Shown: piece after piece, positions 8,187-17,463 of the stretch
Numbering within the stretch: position 1 is the first letter of the stretch
Layout of the letters: the number at the start of each line of letters is the position of its first letter
Assembly (NCBI GenBank): GCA_001770775.1
Contig: MESA01000007.1
Span: 117,274 to 181,273, forward strand
Length of the DNA stretch: 64,000 nt
Source of the DNA: Burkholderiales bacterium RIFCSPHIGHO2_12_FULL_63_20
GTDB taxonomy: Bacteria > Pseudomonadota > Gammaproteobacteria > Burkholderiales > Burkholderiaceae_C
Reading direction: 5' to 3'
Notes under the pieces: generated by a model
What the model saw: only the letters and a program-made list of their open reading frames with translations
What the model was told of the DNA's origin: nothing
The model's database searches: none
Made by a program: the position numbers and the translations under genes

Positions 8187-9017
8187 TCAGGGCGCCTCGC
8201 GCAACGCGCGCAGGCGGGCTTTCAAGGCAGGCTCACTCAGCACCCCAAAATGGACCTCGACGATCTGCCCATCGGCATTGACGAACAGGGTTGCGGGCAA
8301 CCCGGCCACGCCGACCGCAGGCCCCAAGGCGGAGGAGGGATCCAGCCAGACCCCCTGCAAGGACAGTTTCGCACTTTGCAGGTACGCACGCACGTCTTGC
8401 ACCGACTCGCCTTGGTTGATGAACAGGAACTGCACATCGGCTTCGGTGGCTTGCAATGCGGCAAAGAGCGGCATCTCCTGACGGCAGGGCCCACACCACG
8501 AGGCCCACAGGTTGATCACGCGCAGCTGTCCTCGCCCCAGCACCGGCAAGGACTGCACGGTGCCATTTGACTCGCTGTGAACGGTCACATCGGGCAGGAA
8601 AGGCTTGGCGGAATTCGGGTTCAAGGCCCAGGTCGCACCGCCCCACAGCAGCGTGCCAGTGACGGCACCCACACCCAAGGCTTGCCGCCAGGCGGGGTGG
8701 CGCCAGGCTTTCCAGAGCAGCCAGGCCAGAGCGGCGACCCAACCGCTCCACGCATGCCAGCCACCATCGCGCACATCCACCATGGCGAGGGGTTGGGCCA
8801 GGTACAGATCGGCATGCAGGCCGACATGCACCAGGCGCGCCCACAGCAAGCCCCACCAGGCGGCATGAATGAGTTCATCACCCGGACGCTCATCCGACGG
8901 TACCCCCAGGCGCCGGCGCGCCCACTGGCCCGCCACCCAGGCACCCAGCCACACGCTGCCAATCAAAAGCAAAGGGGCCACCGGCAATGCCAGCGGCCCG
9001 AGGGAGAGGGAATACAA
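8187..9017 (-). CDS. Lgt-like membrane domain fused to TlpA/ResA-type thioredoxin
   Basis: A 276-residue two-part protein. Residues 1 to about 132 hold four hydrophobic segments with the look of a shortened prolipoprotein diacylglyceryl transferase (ARLVHVGLHADLYLAQPL, then DVRDGGWHAWSGW). Residues 140-276 form a periplasmic thioredoxin-like domain with active site WCGPC (C175, C178) and the cis-proline region GVAGLPATLFV. It probably reduces or oxidises thiols in the periplasm while anchored in the membrane. Whether the Lgt-like half is catalytic is doubtful, since it is much shorter than real Lgt. It is followed by a methyltransferase gene. Confidence 0.8.
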   Translation of the reverse strand: MYSLSLGPLALPVAPLLLIGSVWLGAWVAGQWARRRLGVPSDERPGDELIHAAWWGLLWARLVHVGLHADLYLAQPLAMVDVRDGGWHAWSGWVAALAWLLWKAWRHPAWRQALGVGAVTGTLLWGGATWALNPNSAKPFLPDVTVHSESNGTVQSLPVLGRGQLRVINLWASWCGPCRQEMPLFAALQATEADVQFLFINQGESVQDVRAYLQSAKLSLQGVWLDPSSALGPAVGVAGLPATLFVNADGQIVEVHFGVLSEPALKARLRALREAP

Positions 9018-9084
9018 ATTCGTCTCGAAGGAAAGGCGTGGCCACGAAAACCGGCGCTCAAGCGGCAGGACGGTGCGAGGACAT

Positions 9085-11401
<2,317 letters not shown>

Positions 11402-11542
11402 TCAATGTATCCGGAATGTGTATTTTTGCCACCCATTTCATCATCGGGAATCCTCATGGCATGCATAGCGGTTTTTGAACCACCCCATTCAAAAATGCGT
11501 GGCTTGTCGAAACGCGATATCGACAGACCCGATGCGCAGATG

Positions 11543-11568
11543 AAAAAACGGACCGCATGCGGTCCGTT
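11543..11568 (-). terminator. Rho-independent terminator after the DUF2892/SulP operon
   Basis: A perfect palindrome, AACGGACCGCA-TGCGGTCCGTT (11547-11568), is followed on the minus strand by a run of six T. It lies 29 bases after the stop of the DUF2892 gene and insulates katG from the sulfur operon. Confidence 0.85.
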
Positions 11569-11597
11569 GTTGAAAGTCAAAGGCCCAAGGCCCTGAC

Positions 11598-11786
11598 TCA
11601 CTTCATCTTGCAAGTCGACAGGCCAAACGGCAGATAAGCCGGACACCAGCCGCTCAGGCCCGTGGCCAGCGGCACGACGCCGATCCAGCCCCACACGCCG
11701 ACCGTGCCGGTTGCCGCCAGACCGATCAACACCACACCGGCCACGATGCGGGCCACGCGATCAATACCACCAACGTTTGCTTTCAT
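11598..11786 (-). CDS. DUF2892 (YgaP-like) small membrane protein
   Basis: A 62-residue protein with the DUF2892 layout: MKANVGGIDRVARIVAGVVL, a second hydrophobic stretch and a C-terminal GWCPAYLPFGLSTCKMK with the CP-x-Y-x-P-F-G-x-x-T-C motif. The ATG at 11786 is chosen because AGGAG stands 7 bases before it. It is the last gene of the minus-strand run ArsR - DUF442 - SulP - DUF2892 and ends at a strong terminator. The same domain in YgaP is coupled to rhodanese, which fits the sulfur context. Exact role unknown. Confidence 0.88.
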   Translation of the reverse strand: MKANVGGIDRVARIVAGVVLIGLAATGTVGVWGWIGVVPLATGLSGWCPAYLPFGLSTCKMK

Positions 11787-11810
11787 GATCATTCTCCTGG
11801 GTTAAAAAAC

Positions 11811-13610
11811 TCACTGTCCGGTCTGCAGTGCATCCCAGGCGTGCTGCGCACTCAAGAAGATACGTCCTGCAAACCGCTTGTCAAGCGATACGCGCCTGAG
11901 CCTGTCCATCACGGGCCCCTTGACCTCGACAAGGTACAAGGTGCGCCCCTGCGCCTTCTGCGCATCGTCGAACTCGATCAAGGCCTGGAGCGCCGAGTGG
12001 TCGATGCGGTTCACCGCCGACAACAACAGCACAAGGTGCTGTACCGGCGCATGGCTGGCGAGCAGGTCACTCAGTCCCATCTCCACATGCTGAATGTTGG
12101 TGAAGTCCAGGCTTTCGTCCACGCGAACCATCAACACCCCAGGCAGGCGCTCCACTTCATAGCGCTGTACGTTACGGAAGTGCTCGGTGCCGGGCAAACG
12201 CCCCACCTCAGCCATGTGCGGCTGGCTGTGGCGCCAGATCATCGCGCCCAAGGACCAGGCAATGCCCAGCAAGATACCGGACTCAAAGCCCAGCAGCATC
12301 ACCCCCGCGGCGGTGCTCAGAAAAGCCCAGGCCTCGACCCGGTCGTAACGCCAGGCATCGCGCAGGCCTTGCCACTGCACCAGGCCGGACACGGCCATGA
12401 TGATGACGGCCGCCAGCGCCGCCTTGGGCAACCACGCCAGCCAAGGCAGCAGCAACAACATCAAGGCGCCGAGCAACAAGGCTGTGAAGACCCCAGCCAG
12501 AGGGCTGCGGGCCCCCGCCGCCTCATTGACCACCGAGCGCGACAAGCCCCCGGCCACGGCCATGCCACCCACCAGCCCGCTGCCCACATTGGCGAGTCCC
12601 AGGCCCAGCAGTTCCCGGTCGGAATCAATGCGTTCGGTGTGTTTGAGCGCGAAGGTTTGTGCCACCGACATGCTGCTGACGAAACTGACCAGACTGATCA
12701 GCAGGATGGGCATGACGAGGTTGGCCAGTGACGTCACCGGCACCTCGGTCAAGGACGACAACGCGCGCACCGCACCGCCCAACTCGACGTTCACGGCACC
12801 CACTTGCGACACATGCCAGTCGGTACGGCGGTTCAACCACGCCGCCGCCACGCTGGCGGCCACCAAGACCGCCAAGGGCCACAAACGGGACACCACCTGC
12901 GCGACGGCGTCTGACAAACGCACCGCGCGCGCCAAACCAGCCACCAACCGTGGCCCCAGCCACAGCAGGGCCATGGCACCCAGGCCAATCAGCAGGCTAC
13001 CGGTCTGCACGTCCCAGCGCCAGGCACCGTTGGCGTCCAGCACATGCTTGCGCACGCCCTGCACCAGGTCCGGCACCGTCTGCCCCAGGGAAGACCACCC
13101 CAGCATGGGCGCCACCTGCCCGGCCATGATCAACAGGGCCGATGCCACCGTGAAGCCCTGCACCACCGGACGCCCGAGCAATTGCGACAGAAAGCCCATG
13201 CGCAGGCGCCCCATCAACAACATCAACAAGCCCGAACCCAGCGCCAGAGCGGCGGCCAGGGCCACATACACGTCGGAGCCAGGTACCGCCAAAGGCGTGA
13301 GGGCCTGCACCATCATCAAAGAGGTGATGGCCGCCGGCCCCACCGACATGCTGGTACTGCTGCCGAACACGGCATAGCCCAGCAAGGGCAAGAGGCTGGC
13401 CATCAGGCCCACATGCGGCGGCAGTCCGGCCAGCATGGCATAGGCCAGGCTTTGCGGCACCAACATCACGGCCACCACCAGGCCCGCCGTCAGATCACTG
13501 CCCAGCCACGCACGACGCCATGCGCGCACCCAGGGGGGCGGCATGGACCAGGGCACCGCGCTGCTCAGCGGGGCGGCCTGTCGGTCAGAAGCCTGGGCCG
13601 ACAGACTCAT
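11811..13610 (-). CDS. SulP-family inorganic anion permease with STAS domain
   Basis: A 599-residue SLC26/SulP transporter: about twelve membrane segments beginning with the signature region VAVMLVPQSLAYAMLAGLPP, followed by a cytoplasmic STAS domain (about residues 475-595; HLVLLLSAVNRIDHSALQAL). Members move sulfate, bicarbonate or related anions across the inner membrane. The start at 13610 overlaps the DUF442 stop by ATGA, so the two are translationally coupled. In this operon it is likely to carry sulfate or sulfite produced by persulfide oxidation, by inference from context. Other anions cannot be excluded. Confidence 0.9.
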   Translation of the reverse strand: MSLSAQASDRQAAPLSSAVPWSMPPPWVRAWRRAWLGSDLTAGLVVAVMLVPQSLAYAMLAGLPPHVGLMASLLPLLGYAVFGSSTSMSVGPAAITSLMMVQALTPLAVPGSDVYVALAAALALGSGLLMLLMGRLRMGFLSQLLGRPVVQGFTVASALLIMAGQVAPMLGWSSLGQTVPDLVQGVRKHVLDANGAWRWDVQTGSLLIGLGAMALLWLGPRLVAGLARAVRLSDAVAQVVSRLWPLAVLVAASVAAAWLNRRTDWHVSQVGAVNVELGGAVRALSSLTEVPVTSLANLVMPILLISLVSFVSSMSVAQTFALKHTERIDSDRELLGLGLANVGSGLVGGMAVAGGLSRSVVNEAAGARSPLAGVFTALLLGALMLLLLPWLAWLPKAALAAVIIMAVSGLVQWQGLRDAWRYDRVEAWAFLSTAAGVMLLGFESGILLGIAWSLGAMIWRHSQPHMAEVGRLPGTEHFRNVQRYEVERLPGVLMVRVDESLDFTNIQHVEMGLSDLLASHAPVQHLVLLLSAVNRIDHSALQALIEFDDAQKAQGRTLYLVEVKGPVMDRLRRVSLDKRFAGRIFLSAQHAWDALQTGQ

Positions 13611-13969
13611 GCAGGGCGCCCCACACGGCAGCCCACCGCCTGGAACAGTGCATTGGCGCGCCCACCGGCTGCGCAGAAACCCACGATGGGATGCGGCAGA
13701 TCGGCACACAGCGCCTGGTAGCGGGTGACCTGCTCCGGCGTGATCATCATCGACGCCACCGGGAAGTGCACATAGGCCAAGCCAGCCGCCTTGGCGGCCG
13801 CTTCGATCTGGGCGCTGGTGGGCTGGCTCGGGCCGCCCTCACCGTCAGGTCGGTTGTTGATGATGCTGCGGTAGCCCTGGCGGGCGAACACCGCCACGTC
13901 GGCGACAGAAATCTGGCCACACACGGTGAACTCGGGGCACAGTTGGTTCGTTTGAACGCTCAAGGTCAT
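13607..13969 (-). CDS. DUF442 / TIGR01244-type sulfurtransferase-phosphatase
   Basis: A 120-residue protein of the beta-lactamase-hydrolase-associated DUF442 family, related to dual-specificity phosphatases and acting in sulfur metabolism. The N-terminal region has QISVADVAVFARQGYRSIINNRPDGE and the active loop is C99-A-A-G-G-R104 (CX4R). In other bacteria this domain is often fused to the persulfide dioxygenase domain or encoded beside it. Here it stands alone, 53 bases after the ArsR gene and coupled to SulP. Persulfide sulfur transfer is the likely job. Confidence 0.85.
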   Translation of the reverse strand: MTLSVQTNQLCPEFTVCGQISVADVAVFARQGYRSIINNRPDGEGGPSQPTSAQIEAAAKAAGLAYVHFPVASMMITPEQVTRYQALCADLPHPIVGFCAAGGRANALFQAVGCRVGRPA

Positions 13970-14022
13970 GGTCTTCTCCGGCTAAGTTCAGTCAGTTCAG
14001 CAAAAGGGGCGCACAGCGCTTG

Positions 14023-14394
14023 TCAGCATGTCCCGCCCGGTAAGGCCGCCCCACAAACACGACTGTGGAGCACCTGCATGACAGCGGTCGCATCGGCACT
14101 GACCAAGCGGTAGTAAATGTGCTTGCCTTCCCGGCGTGTGTCCACCAGCCCCTCCTGGCGCAACACACCCAACTGCTGTGACAGCGTCGGCTGGCGGATG
14201 CCCAGGTCGGACTCCAAGGCGCTGACACAAAACTCCCCCTGTGCCAGGCGACACAGGAGCACCAGCCGGTCGGTGTGCGCCATCACCTTGAGCAAGGCGC
14301 ACGCCTTCTCGGCCGACGCCTGCAGCGCGACAAGGTCGGGCGGAGGCAGGCTGACGGTGGCCGCCAAGGGAGGTTCAGGCAAGAACACTTTCAT
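14023..14394 (-). CDS. ArsR-family reactive-sulfur sensor (BigR/SqrR type)
   Basis: A 123-residue winged-helix repressor. The recognition helix region reads LGIRQPTLSQQLGVLRQEGL and the wing DTRREGKHIYYRL, as in BigR and SqrR. Cysteines C48 (LVLLC) and C114 (SRVC) are 66 residues apart, the same spacing as C41 and C107 of SqrR, which form a polysulfide bridge. This supports persulfide sensing. It heads the minus-strand operon and faces the persulfide dioxygenase gene. The start at 14394 is chosen because the -10 box overlaps the upstream ATG at 14403; the message may then begin at or next to this ATG (leaderless), and no ribosome site is seen. Confidence 0.88.
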   Translation of the reverse strand: MKVFLPEPPLAATVSLPPPDLVALQASAEKACALLKVMAHTDRLVLLCRLAQGEFCVSALESDLGIRQPTLSQQLGVLRQEGLVDTRREGKHIYYRLVSADATAVMQVLHSRVCGAALPGGTC

Positions 14395-14401
14395 GATTTT
14401 C

Positions 14402-14436
14402 ATTATGTTGACAGATATATTGTTTGTCAATAAAGT
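14402..14436. promoter_or_regulatory. Overlapping divergent promoters with BigR/SqrR-type operator
   Basis: Plus strand: -35 TTGACA (14408-14413), 17 bases, -10 TAAAGT (14431-14436), leading to the persulfide dioxygenase gene. Minus strand: -35 TTGACA (14430-14425), 17 bases, -10 CATAAT (14407-14402), leading to the ArsR gene. The two -35 boxes are the arms of one palindrome, TTGACA-N11-TGTCAA, with an AT-rich centre GATATATTG. A repressor on this palindrome would shut both promoters together. Confidence 0.8.
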
Positions 14437-14466
14437 GAAGCATCCGCATTGCCAAGACCTTGTGCC

Positions 14467-15336
14467 ATGACCGCCCTGCTCCCTCAAGTTCAATCGTTCC
14501 TGGACCCGGCCACCAGCACCTACACCCATGTGGTGTACGACCACGCCGGTGGCCGCGCCGCCATCGTGGACCCGGTGCTGGACTTTGACGCCCCCAGTGG
14601 CCGCACCGCCCACACCCGCGCAGACGAGGTCATCGCCTTCGTGCGTGCGCAGAACCTGACGGTGGACTGGGTGCTGGAGACCCATGCCCACGCCGATCAC
14701 CTGTCGGCAGCGCCCTACGTCAAGGCCCAGGTGGGCGGCAAGTTGGCCATTGGGCGCGCCATCCAGCGCGTTCAGGGGGTGTTCAAGACCCTTTTCCATC
14801 TGGAGCCCGAGTTCGCGACCGATGGCTCGCAGTTCGACCACCTGTTTGCCGATGGTGACACCTTCCAGATTGGCGACCTGACCGCCACCGCCTGGCATGT
14901 GCCGGGCCACACGCCTGCGGACATGGCCTTTGTGGTGGGCGATGCCGTCTTCGTCGGCGACACCCTCTTCATGCCCGATGTGGGCTCGGCACGCTGCGAC
15001 TTTCCCGGTGGTGACGCGCACCAGTTGTTCGCCTCGGTGCGACGCATCCTGGCCCAGCCCCCGCAGACTCGCCTCTTCATGTGCCATGACTATCCGCCTG
15101 CCACACGCGCATCTCAAGCCATGTGCACCGTGGCCGAGCAGCGCAAAGGCAACATCCATGTGCGCGACGGCATCTCCGAGGCGGAGTTCGTGGCCATGCG
15201 CCAGACGCGCGATGCCACCCTGGCCATGCCAAACCTGATCCTGCCCTCGGTGCAGGTGAACATCCGCGCCGGGCATTTACCCCCCGCAGAGTCAGATGGT
15301 CATCACTATCTGAAACTGCCCGTCAACGTCTTCTGA
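14467..15336 (+). CDS. Persulfide dioxygenase (ETHE1/Blh-like metallo-beta-lactamase fold)
   Basis: A 289-residue MBL-fold protein. The metal motif is H73-A-H75-A-D77-H78 (THAHADHLSAA), with further ligands at WHVPGHTPADM and VGDTLF. The long form with the C-terminal PDVGSARCDFPGGDAHQLF and CHDYPP segments matches the Blh/persulfide dioxygenase type, which oxidises glutathione persulfide to sulfite in the cytoplasm. It faces the sulfur-sensing ArsR gene across a shared operator. It is followed 22 bases later by OsmC. The start at 14467 is the first ATG after the promoter; its ribosome site is weak. Confidence 0.9.
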   Translation: MTALLPQVQSFLDPATSTYTHVVYDHAGGRAAIVDPVLDFDAPSGRTAHTRADEVIAFVRAQNLTVDWVLETHAHADHLSAAPYVKAQVGGKLAIGRAIQRVQGVFKTLFHLEPEFATDGSQFDHLFADGDTFQIGDLTATAWHVPGHTPADMAFVVGDAVFVGDTLFMPDVGSARCDFPGGDAHQLFASVRRILAQPPQTRLFMCHDYPPATRASQAMCTVAEQRKGNIHVRDGISEAEFVAMRQTRDATLAMPNLILPSVQVNIRAGHLPPAESDGHHYLKLPVNVF

Positions 15337-15358
15337 GCTTTTTGAACGAGGTCCCACC

Positions 15359-15805
15359 ATGTCCCAAGGCATCACGCACGTCACCCTGACCCAGCAACAG
15401 GACTACCAGTTCCGCATTGAGTTCGAAGGCAGCATGCCTGCCCTCATCAGTGACGAGCCCGCACCACTGGGCGGCGGCACCGGTCCCTCGCCTGTGCAGA
15501 TGTTGTCGGCGGCCGTGGGCAACTGCCTGTCGGACTCGCTGCTGTTTGCCCTGCGCAAGTTCAAGCAGACGCCCGACCCCATCCGCACCGAAGTCACGTC
15601 CGAAGTGGGCCGCAATGCCGATGGACGCATGCGCGTGCTCAACATGACGGCGGCCTTGCACCTGGGCGTGCCTGCGGCGCAGCTGGAACACCTGGATCGC
15701 GTCCTGAGCCAGTTCGAGGCATTCTGCACCGTGACCCAGAGCGTGGGTCAGGGCATCCCCATCACCGTGCAGGTGTTTGACGCCACCGGCGCCCGGCTGA
15801 AGTGA
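15359..15805 (+). CDS. OsmC/Ohr-family thiol peroxidase-like protein
   Basis: A 148-residue OsmC-fold protein. The two family cysteines are in SAAVGNCLSDSLLF and LSQFEAFCTVTQSV. OsmC/Ohr proteins reduce organic hydroperoxides with a reactive cysteine pair, and some act on persulfides. It follows the persulfide dioxygenase gene closely, so it likely shares the BigR/SqrR-type promoter. A role in clearing organic persulfides is suggested by context only. It converges with the methyltransferase gene downstream. Confidence 0.85.
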   Translation: MSQGITHVTLTQQQDYQFRIEFEGSMPALISDEPAPLGGGTGPSPVQMLSAAVGNCLSDSLLFALRKFKQTPDPIRTEVTSEVGRNADGRMRVLNMTAALHLGVPAAQLEHLDRVLSQFEAFCTVTQSVGQGIPITVQVFDATGARLK

Positions 15806-15832
15806 GCCACCGGGGCCTCAGCGGCCCCGCGC

Positions 15833-16453
15833 TCAAGCCTGCCGTCGCCACACCCAGCGGGTGACCTGCGCCGGCCCTTGGTGGAAAGGCCCCTCGTCGA
15901 GCGTGACAGGGCCTTCCCAGGCCACCAACTCCTCGCCCTGCAATCCCACGTTGACCAGATCAGAACGCAGCCCTGCCAGCGTGTAGAGCATGTCGACGTC
16001 CTTCGGCCCGCCACTGGTCAAGCCCAGCTGGTTTGGGTGGAAGGCTTCCAGGATCAACACCCCACCGGGTCGCAAGGCCTTGGCCATGTCGGCCATCACC
16101 TTGGGCCGCAGGCTGGACGGCAGGTGCAGGTACACCACCGCCACCGCGTCCACCGAATCAGACTGGGGCGCCCACTCGGCCAGGTCAGCCAACACCGTGT
16201 TGACCTGCACACCGCGCTCGGCCGCCAAGGCGCGGGTCTTGTCCAGCCCCACATCCGAGCAGTCCACCGAAGTGACCGCAAAGCCTTGCTGGGCCAGCCA
16301 CACGCCATTGCGCCCCTCGCCATCGCCCGGCACCAACACCTGCGCGCCCTCCGGAATCAAGCCAGCCTGTTCGGCCAGAAACACATTGGGCTGCTGGCCG
16401 TATTTGTAGGCCGCATCCGCAAACTTCTGATTCCAGAACTCACCTGTCGACAT
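15833..16453 (-). CDS. SAM-dependent methyltransferase (TehB/thiopurine methyltransferase-like)
   Basis: A 206-residue methyltransferase. It starts MSTGEFWNQKFADAAYKYG, typical of the TehB/TPMT-like group, and has motif I QVLVPGDGEGRNGVWLAQQG and the acidic VDCSDVGLDK. Such enzymes methylate soft nucleophiles such as tellurite or thiols, or small metabolites. It lies 14 bases after the rhodanese gene on the same strand, so it is probably under the same operator. Detoxification by S-methylation would fit, but this is inference. The start ATG at 16453 has AAGGTG 6 bases ahead. Confidence 0.82.
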   Translation of the reverse strand: MSTGEFWNQKFADAAYKYGQQPNVFLAEQAGLIPEGAQVLVPGDGEGRNGVWLAQQGFAVTSVDCSDVGLDKTRALAAERGVQVNTVLADLAEWAPQSDSVDAVAVVYLHLPSSLRPKVMADMAKALRPGGVLILEAFHPNQLGLTSGGPKDVDMLYTLAGLRSDLVNVGLQGEELVAWEGPVTLDEGPFHQGPAQVTRWVWRRQA

Positions 16454-16467
16454 CTCAGACACCTTGT

Positions 16468-16887
16468 TCAAAACTTGCGGAAAGGCAACACCGTCGGCAA
16501 ACCTTGCCGCACCCAGCCCGTCATGCCACCGCTCACGTAGCGCACATGCCCATAAGCCCCCCGTTCGCGCAGCGCCTTGAGCGAGGCGCGGGAGCGGTTT
16601 TGCGTGGCGCAAATCAGGTACACCGGCTTGGACTCATCGGTGGGCACTTCGGCCAAGCGCTCGGCCAACTGGCTCATGGGCAGCAAACGCGCCCCTTGGG
16701 CCACGCCTTGAGCGTGTTCGTGCGGTTCGCGGATGTCGATGAGAACGGCCTGTCCGGCCTGATGCGCCTCATGCGCCTGGGTCAGGCTCACGGCATCGGC
16801 GGGATCAGCCGCTTGTGAACAAGCCGACAGGGCGCCCAGTGCCATGACCAGTACGACCCGACGGGGGAGATGATGAAACCTTGTCAT
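16468..16887 (-). CDS. Rhodanese-domain lipoprotein
   Basis: A 139-residue single-domain rhodanese. The N-terminus is a lipoprotein signal: MTRFHHLPRRVVLVMALGA followed by lipobox LSAC (C23), so it should be anchored on the periplasmic side. The active loop is C93-A-T-Q-N-R98, with SGGMTGWVRQGLP at the end. It would transfer sulfane sulfur outside the cytoplasm. The ATG at 16887 is chosen because GGGA lies 6 bases before it; the upstream ATG overlaps the candidate operator. The methyltransferase gene follows in the same unit. Confidence 0.87.
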   Translation of the reverse strand: MTRFHHLPRRVVLVMALGALSACSQAADPADAVSLTQAHEAHQAGQAVLIDIREPHEHAQGVAQGARLLPMSQLAERLAEVPTDESKPVYLICATQNRSRASLKALRERGAYGHVRYVSGGMTGWVRQGLPTVLPFRKF

Positions 16888-16896
16888 GTCAATTCC

Positions 16897-16915
16897 CATA
16901 CGGCCAGGGGTATAT
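16897..16915 (-). promoter_or_regulatory. Candidate operator upstream of rhodanese (same motif as sqr)
   Basis: On the minus strand the sequence is ATATACCCC-TGGCC-GTATG. It matches the sqr upstream site at 5351-5369 in both arms (9 and 5 bases), in spacer length and in orientation toward the gene; only the 5-base spacer differs. It sits 9 bases before the rhodanese start codon. The only CsoR-family gene seen in the window is at 4121-4456. Confidence 0.6.
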
Positions 16916-16991
16916 AGCCTTGAAGATAGCACAGCCGGATTATTGACGCACAACAGATTGACCCTGGGGTCTCTGTGCCTAGAATGCACGC

Positions 16992-17381
16992 ATGTCGTCC
17001 CTGCTCCGTACGCTGCGCCACCGCACGCGCCTGACCGCCTGGTTGGGTTTGCTGGCCTTGTGCGCGCAGTTGTTGGCAGGCGGCATCAGCAATTGGCACA
17101 TGGTGCAGCGACTGGCCGGTGCACCCAGCCTGTTCGACATCTGTTCGTCCACCGGTGGCGCCCGCAGCGGCCAGGACCCGGCGAACGGCACCGGCTCGGC
17201 GGCTCAGCACTGCCCCTTCTGCCTGGCGGCCGGCGCTCCTCCGCTCGCTTCGACCTCTACGCTTTTTGTTGCGACCCTGAGTTCTCTGGGCTCAAGCACC
17301 CTGCCCTTGTCGGTCGGCGTCCTGCCGCGCGCACCCGACCTGCGGCACGCTCGCACCCGCGCGCCCCCTTTCTTCGCTTGA
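16992..17381 (+). CDS. DUF2946 family protein
   Basis: A 129-residue protein with one N-terminal hydrophobic segment (RLTAWLGLLALCAQLLAGG) and the DUF2946 signature HCPFCLA near residue 73. Genes of this family usually lie beside TonB-dependent copper receptors, as here, and are thought to be metal-linked membrane or periplasmic proteins. The C-terminus is basic. It starts 104 bases from the divergent rhodanese gene and is followed 82 bases later by the copper receptor gene. Function is inferred from context. Confidence 0.8.
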   Translation: MSSLLRTLRHRTRLTAWLGLLALCAQLLAGGISNWHMVQRLAGAPSLFDICSSTGGARSGQDPANGTGSAAQHCPFCLAAGAPPLASTSTLFVATLSSLGSSTLPLSVGVLPRAPDLRHARTRAPPFFA

Positions 17382-17463
17382 ACTGCTTTTGACTTTGTTA
17401 CCCGCGCGAGCCGGCTTGGAGCTGGTTCGCGTGGACAGTTCTGCATACGAAGAAAGACCTTTC

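Noticed and set aside
11547..11568. 22-bp perfect palindrome as an operator for katG
   Set aside because: It has a six-T run on the minus strand just after the sulfur operon, so a terminator explains it better.
14401..14403. ATG at 14403 as the ArsR start
   Set aside because: It overlaps the -10 box of the predicted promoter, so it would not be transcribed from there.
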